A DNA stretch of 64,000 bases from Sternotherus odoratus (lineage: Eukaryota; Chordata; Testudines; Kinosternidae). The notes below the pieces were generated by a model. The model saw only the letters and a program-made list of their open reading frames with translations. It was not told the DNA's origin and made no database searches. Shown here piece by piece: positions 36,801 to 42,800 of this stretch. Numbering within the stretch: position 1 is the stretch's first letter; each line of letters opens with the position of its first letter. A program made the translations under genes and the position numbers. Where the stretch lies: the NCBI GenBank assembly GCA_032164245.1, contig JAVMKO010000001.1, positions 168,197,434 through 168,261,433 on the forward strand, given 5' to 3'.

Positions 36801-39800
36801 CACTGTGATGATAGCTTTAATAAGAGAAAGTTGGTTGTCATTAGCATCAACACTAGAGCGGGTCAAATTTTTTTGGATGGAACAGCTTTTCATCAGAAAA
36901 TGCTGCTTCAACAAAATTGAAATGTTTCATAGGAACATATCAACTTTATTGAAATTTTTGATAAAAAATTAACAAAATGTTTAATTTTGGTAAGGACAAA
37001 GCCTTCGTTTTGACCTAATTGTTTTGACTAACATAACATAATATAACAATCTGTTAAAACAATAAAGTCAAAACAAAGAGCTTTTATCTTACTGAAATGA
37101 AATGTATTGACAAGGTTGCATCAATGCTTCTGATATTGTTTATTTTTGAAATTTCATTTCATATGAAATGTCAACTTTTCATTTGGATTTGGGATGAAAG
37201 AAAATATTGAAATATCACAATTTTGTGGAATGGCATTTCTGAGTTTTGGTCAGCACTAATATTTTCAATTTTTCCAAGAGGGGTTTAATAGGGTAAATAT
37301 TTGCTTTATTACAGCAAGAAACAGCTGCGAAGCAGGATTAAATGGCTGTTCTCAAGATGCCTTATGCACCCCTGATGGGGAAATGTATTCCTGTAAGTGT
37401 AAGGCTGGTTTCGATGACAGCAGCCCCAGTGTACCAGGGAGAGTTTGCCAAGGTAAGAAGGAAAGGCTATGAAACCATTGTGGAGATGTGCACTGAGATG
37501 AATCTGATCTTGATTAGGTCAATGCAAGTGTATATGTAAAAACAAACTGGTTACACGTAAACCTTTCTTAACTGAAGTTATTTGCTTAAATCTTCCATAC
37601 AGTGATTTTTCAAGTATGAAAAACTAATTTTCAGTCTCATATGTGTATTATGGTGTCCATCTGTCTTTATACAGTAGAAGGGGGAAAATGTTATCTCAGT
37701 TTATAAACATGCTCTTCTCTTAACTTATAGACATAAATGAATGTGCTACTAACACGTCATCATGTTCACTGTTGGCCACATGCAACAACACTGTAGGAAG
37801 TTATGAATGTAACTGTAGGGCAGGAATAAAAGATGGGAATCCAACAAATCCTGGAAGACAATGTACAGGTAAATAAATTTTGGCTTACTTGTGCTGAGGA
37901 AAACATTGTTTTGCAATATGTTGCTGAAAAACCTCAAATAAATTCTCCCAGGCCACACTTATTTCACTAAAAACGTTGTCTTGTACTCTCTGCAAATAAA
38001 AGTTTCATACTAAATAGTCTACCTGGAGAGCCATACTGTGGAAATCTCAAAGCTATTATTATGTATGATAGGGGCACAGGATGTGGGGCTGAAAGTTGTC
38101 TCCACACTGAGGGGCAGATCATGTTCCACAGATCTGTGCACTGACAGGGTCCCCCTCTCCCACATCTTCTTCCTTCCACATAGAAGTGGTGGGCTCACAC
38201 ACATCCATGGCACTTTCCCCGGTCTATCTAGGATCCCGTGGTGGGTTCTGTGTAAGGCTGGCATCTCCACTTGGTGAAGACTATGTGGGCTGGGGGAGGG
38301 GACTGGGCAGCTCTGCACTGAGTGGGAATGGATGAAGAAAGATGTATATCGGCCCTCACTCTGCCCCCCAGAGTCCTCAGAAAAGTCCTGGCACTATAAT
38401 AACTTTTCTGCAGAACCCACTTTGTAGCAAGAACCCCTCTTTAATGAGATATGGGTAGGGTTGCTGGGGACTGCTGCTAATTCCAGAAGCCCTGGCAGCA
38501 CTGCTCAATTGGAACTTCAGTTCCCTGGGCCAGCAGGGCCTCCATGTGGCTAGCCCTGACTTCCCACTGATCCTCTAGGACATGCATGAATTCCATGGGC
38601 CTAAGATCAGGACTCCTGTCTCACCCTACCTGCCTAGTGAAAAAATGTGGGTGGAACTTTGTGGGAGAACCCCTGTGAAGCTTACCTCCCCTATTAGCTC
38701 TCCTGTGTGGGTCTTACCATGAGATGGTCCAGCCCCAGGTGAGCCTGCATCTTTTCATGCACCAGAAAGAATGGATCTCCCATTCCATATGTTCTCTGGT
38801 GTTTGAGACCTGATACTTCAGAGAAATAGCATGAGAGCAGCCGCTGATTTCCCCATACATTGTGGTAGCATCAATGGGGATGACTCCATGCAGGATGGAC
38901 TGAAGATTTTGTTCCTCAGCCCTGTCCTTTTTGTATGAAAAACAGAACTATTTTATACAGACTTCCTTCCATACCTAAAAGTGTGCTAACTGTTCTACCG
39001 ACATATAATTCCACTGGAAATTCCCATCATCTCTCCCATTGGGTGGAATTTACACCTGGGCAAAGGACCACAACAAGGCTTCTACATACCACTTCTGTCC
39101 CAACTAAAGCCTCACAATGTTTATGTGGTATATACAGCTTACAATGGCTCTTTACCCAGGGGTGAATTTCCTTTCTGTATCTAAGTGTATCACTGAACTT
39201 GGTTTTACTATTTACTTTACAGACCCTGTTCTCTGCTTCAGCAGCTCTAAGCTTTGCTCCACACAAAATAATGACTGTCTTGACTCCAAAAATCGGATAT
39301 GCTCCAGTAAGTTTTTAAGCATTCCTGATTCACTTCAGATTGCTGGATAACATCTCACATGTGTTTGGTCTACAGTTTATGCTCTACTTTGGTGTGTGAA
39401 TTCAACTAGCACCCAAAGTTCACATTTCTTTGGCCTATAGTTGTGAATGCACCCTCCACCAAAGCCTCACTTTCAGCCTCAGTCTTTATTTTTAAATAAG
39501 ACTATGCTTCTAAAGTGTCGTCTTCTTGGGTAGGGATTATCCATTTACTTCCTGGGAGTTGAGGGTATTCGGCACCTAGCATGGAGTGCATCTTGAAGGA
39601 GCCAAAATTAACAGCCTGATCTTGCTCCCACTAAAATCAAAGGAAGTGTTGCCATTGAGTTTGGTGGGAGCATTGTAAATGGTCACAGAAGGTAGCATGG
39701 GATGATAAGCAAACAGCAGCTACTGTGATGTGGGAGAAGTTTTGGGAGGGATAGAGATTATACTAGGAAAGGATCATGAGATAATCTATTCTATGAGCAG

Positions 39801-42800
39801 ACTTGATGAGTTCCTTTGATTTTATTTAATTAATTTACATTTTAAATAAAATTAATATAATAAATTAATAACATGAGATAGGAAAGTCTAACAAGACACA
39901 AGTGATGGATTGAAGGTCAGGGATTCTTTGAATCTATTACCTTTTTTTCCTCCCGCAGGTAAACAAGCTTTTGCTTGTGAAATTTTGTTCAAGAACTGGG
40001 TGTTTGGTCCTGAACTTTATAACTCTGAAAGTCAAAGGTATCAGAATTTGTCCCGAAACATCACAACTGACGTAAGTCACGATATGCCAAAGGCACTTTC
40101 TAATGGATTGTCATTTTGTCAGTTGTCCTCCTTTATCATCCGGAAATGCATTAATAATATTGTTATGAGCCCCAGAGCCATTCGCAGAAGTTGGTATCTC
40201 ACTGAAAATTTTGATGTGACTAAGCAGAAAAAGATTACCCCTCCTTGTACAGTGAAAGTAATACACAAAGCATGTGCCTAAAAAGAATCATCAGGACAGA
40301 GGAGCTTTTTGTTGCCTGCTCAGTTCTCAGATGTATCACATTTAATAATGAGAACTTTAAATAAAATGGAGGGGAATTCCTCATCCCTTTTATTTTCTTT
40401 CGTTCCTGTTAGATAAATGTCTATAGAAGTAGTTACTAGAGTGTTCTAAAGTCATGCTGCAAAAAATATTGGTAAGATGAAGGGCTTTGACTAATTCTGG
40501 TAGAATACTGTGTAACTCATGGCGAATGCCTTACGCTGGCAGCTGAGGCAATGGAGGGGGAGTTGGTGGAATACAGAAGGGAGGATGGGAGTTCAGAAAC
40601 ATTACATAACATAGAACAGCCTAGCCAAATTGTCATGAAAGAGGTATCAGGCAGGTAAAAAAATCTACTCTACCTCGCCATGATGATAATATAAAGAACT
40701 AATGATAATTTTTTCACCTGTCAAAAGGACTTACATGCCTGAGCCAGTTGGAAGAGTGAAAATATTGTAAGGCTGGGATAGTCTGTCATTGATTTGAACA
40801 ATAAAGGAAAGAATTCTTAGTGTGTGTTTAGTAGCTTTCACCCAAGAATTTCCAAGTATTTTACAAGCAGTTACTAATTCCTACTTACCACATCAGCTGA
40901 ACATTAATACAGTGTTGTTATTAGCATCCCTATTTTATAGAGGGGTAAACTGACTTTTTAAAGGGCATGATCCAAGGGTCACTAAACACAGTGGGAGTCT
41001 TTCTACCGATTTCAATGGACTTTGGATCAGGCCTTGTATGACTTGCTCAAGTCAATAGTGATTATTATCATTATTATTAGACAGTGGCAGAGCTGGGGAA
41101 AGAACCTCCTCTGAAGTCACAAAATGTTTTCTATTTCTGTGGACAACTCTATCAAAAATGTGAAATATTTTGGATTGGAAATGCTGCTATGGTGCCTCAT
41201 GGGAAGTATAGTCAAGTTCCCCATGCTCCCATTCTCCTCTGTAGGCTGGGTTCTTTGGTTGGACTACATTTCCTATGATGGTCTTGGAGCTGGGAAGAAG
41301 TGTGTTTTGGGCGTCCCTGGCCATGGTGCATCATGGAACATGTAGTCTAGCTGGGGAGCCTGGCCCATAAAGGAGAATGGAGACATGAGGAAACTCCCAG
41401 CTGGCACTACAACAGCATTTCCAAATCCAATTTTTTTGTTATTTAGGCATTTGTTTTTTCAACAAAAAAATCAAAATTCTCAATGGAAAGCAGATACTTT
41501 GCGAAATATTTCCTTTAATGAAGAGTTTTGACAGCAATTTTTGACCCGGCCTGCCTAGAAGGGAGGCAATTACCGGTACTTTTCCTCTATCCAGTAGGAA
41601 ATACTGGGCCAAATTGCATTTTGATGTACACCAGTGTAAATCTGGAGTCACTCCAACAATGCCAATGGAGATTATGCTTGATTTACACTGGATTGATTGT
41701 AAGAAGAATCTTTCCTCCTGTCTCTCCTTTGCCCAGTCATTCTGAAATGTCCAGCTCTTGAGTATGTGACGATGAAAGAAAGTGAATAATGCTCTACAAG
41801 TTATACATGTTATTTGTGTAGGCTAATAGCACCATCATATCCATTTTAAACGCCTATATCCAGCTTCTATCATTGGGTGTGTATGCATCGGATGAGCACA
41901 CTTGAAGTCAAGGTGTACAAGCTAATAAGGCTGAAGGGACCCTAAAAGTAACTTTAGAAATCTTATATGTGCTTTTTAAATATAGCAGTAAGGTGCTGCT
42001 GGGTTTCAATATATATGTGGTAGATTGGTAGAATGTGAAGGATACTTAATGCATGCAAATTCCCCACTGATAGTAGATTGCTACTCCAAAAATAGAGTTC
42101 TGATTTCATACTTTAAATCATGCACTGTACATCACCAAGAAAACCTTTCTTGAATAAATATTTTGTGTTATAGAAAAATTATTTCTTATTCTAAAAGTAT
42201 TGCCTTAAAAGGGTGATGTGTACAAAAATAAATTTATTTTTCCAGATTGTTAAAAGAATGCAAATTAGCCTGGGAGATAACAGCTTTGATATCATCATGG
42301 TTGGATTCAGACCTGGGAGCGTGATCGCCTATTTTGTTTCTCTGCTACAAGGACAACAGTCCATTGATGCAAATACTCTTCAAGCGAATTTAAGTAAAAT
42401 AGTAAAGGAGGTGTTTGGTAATGAAACTGAAGTAAGCGTACAATGTAAGTGTTACTAAAACATCTTATTAATTATGGCATGGGGACCTGAAAGCATCTCA
42501 TCTCATGCACCGCATAGAAACTGTTAAAATTAATTCTTTCCTTCTACAAGGTGCATATGTTTTAGGCTAACTTTTCAAATAACAGTCACGTCAGCACTGG
42601 GGCACAACCAGAAGTTTCCTAAGGAGGGAGCCTAGGGAAAGGACCTCTCTTCAGTGGGGGAATGAGGATGAGGATGTGCAGGGTGCTCCTTGAGCATAGC
42701 TCAGCATGACAGAGGGCAGAGCCAGTTGTAGTCAATAGGAGTTGTAGGCAGGTTTTCAGGGCTGCACCCAGGGAAGGAAGTGCTGAGACACGCCAACCTC

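Larger units (their letters stand above)
30395..37314 (+). other. Intron 10 of the mucin gene, carrying an LTR retrotransposon
   Basis: This intron would be about 1.6 kb without the insertion at 31260-36574. Flanking parts (30395-31259, 36575-37314) are AT-rich. An AT-rich dispersed repeat of the AGAGC(T/G)GG type lies at about 36852-37262. Confidence 0.75.
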
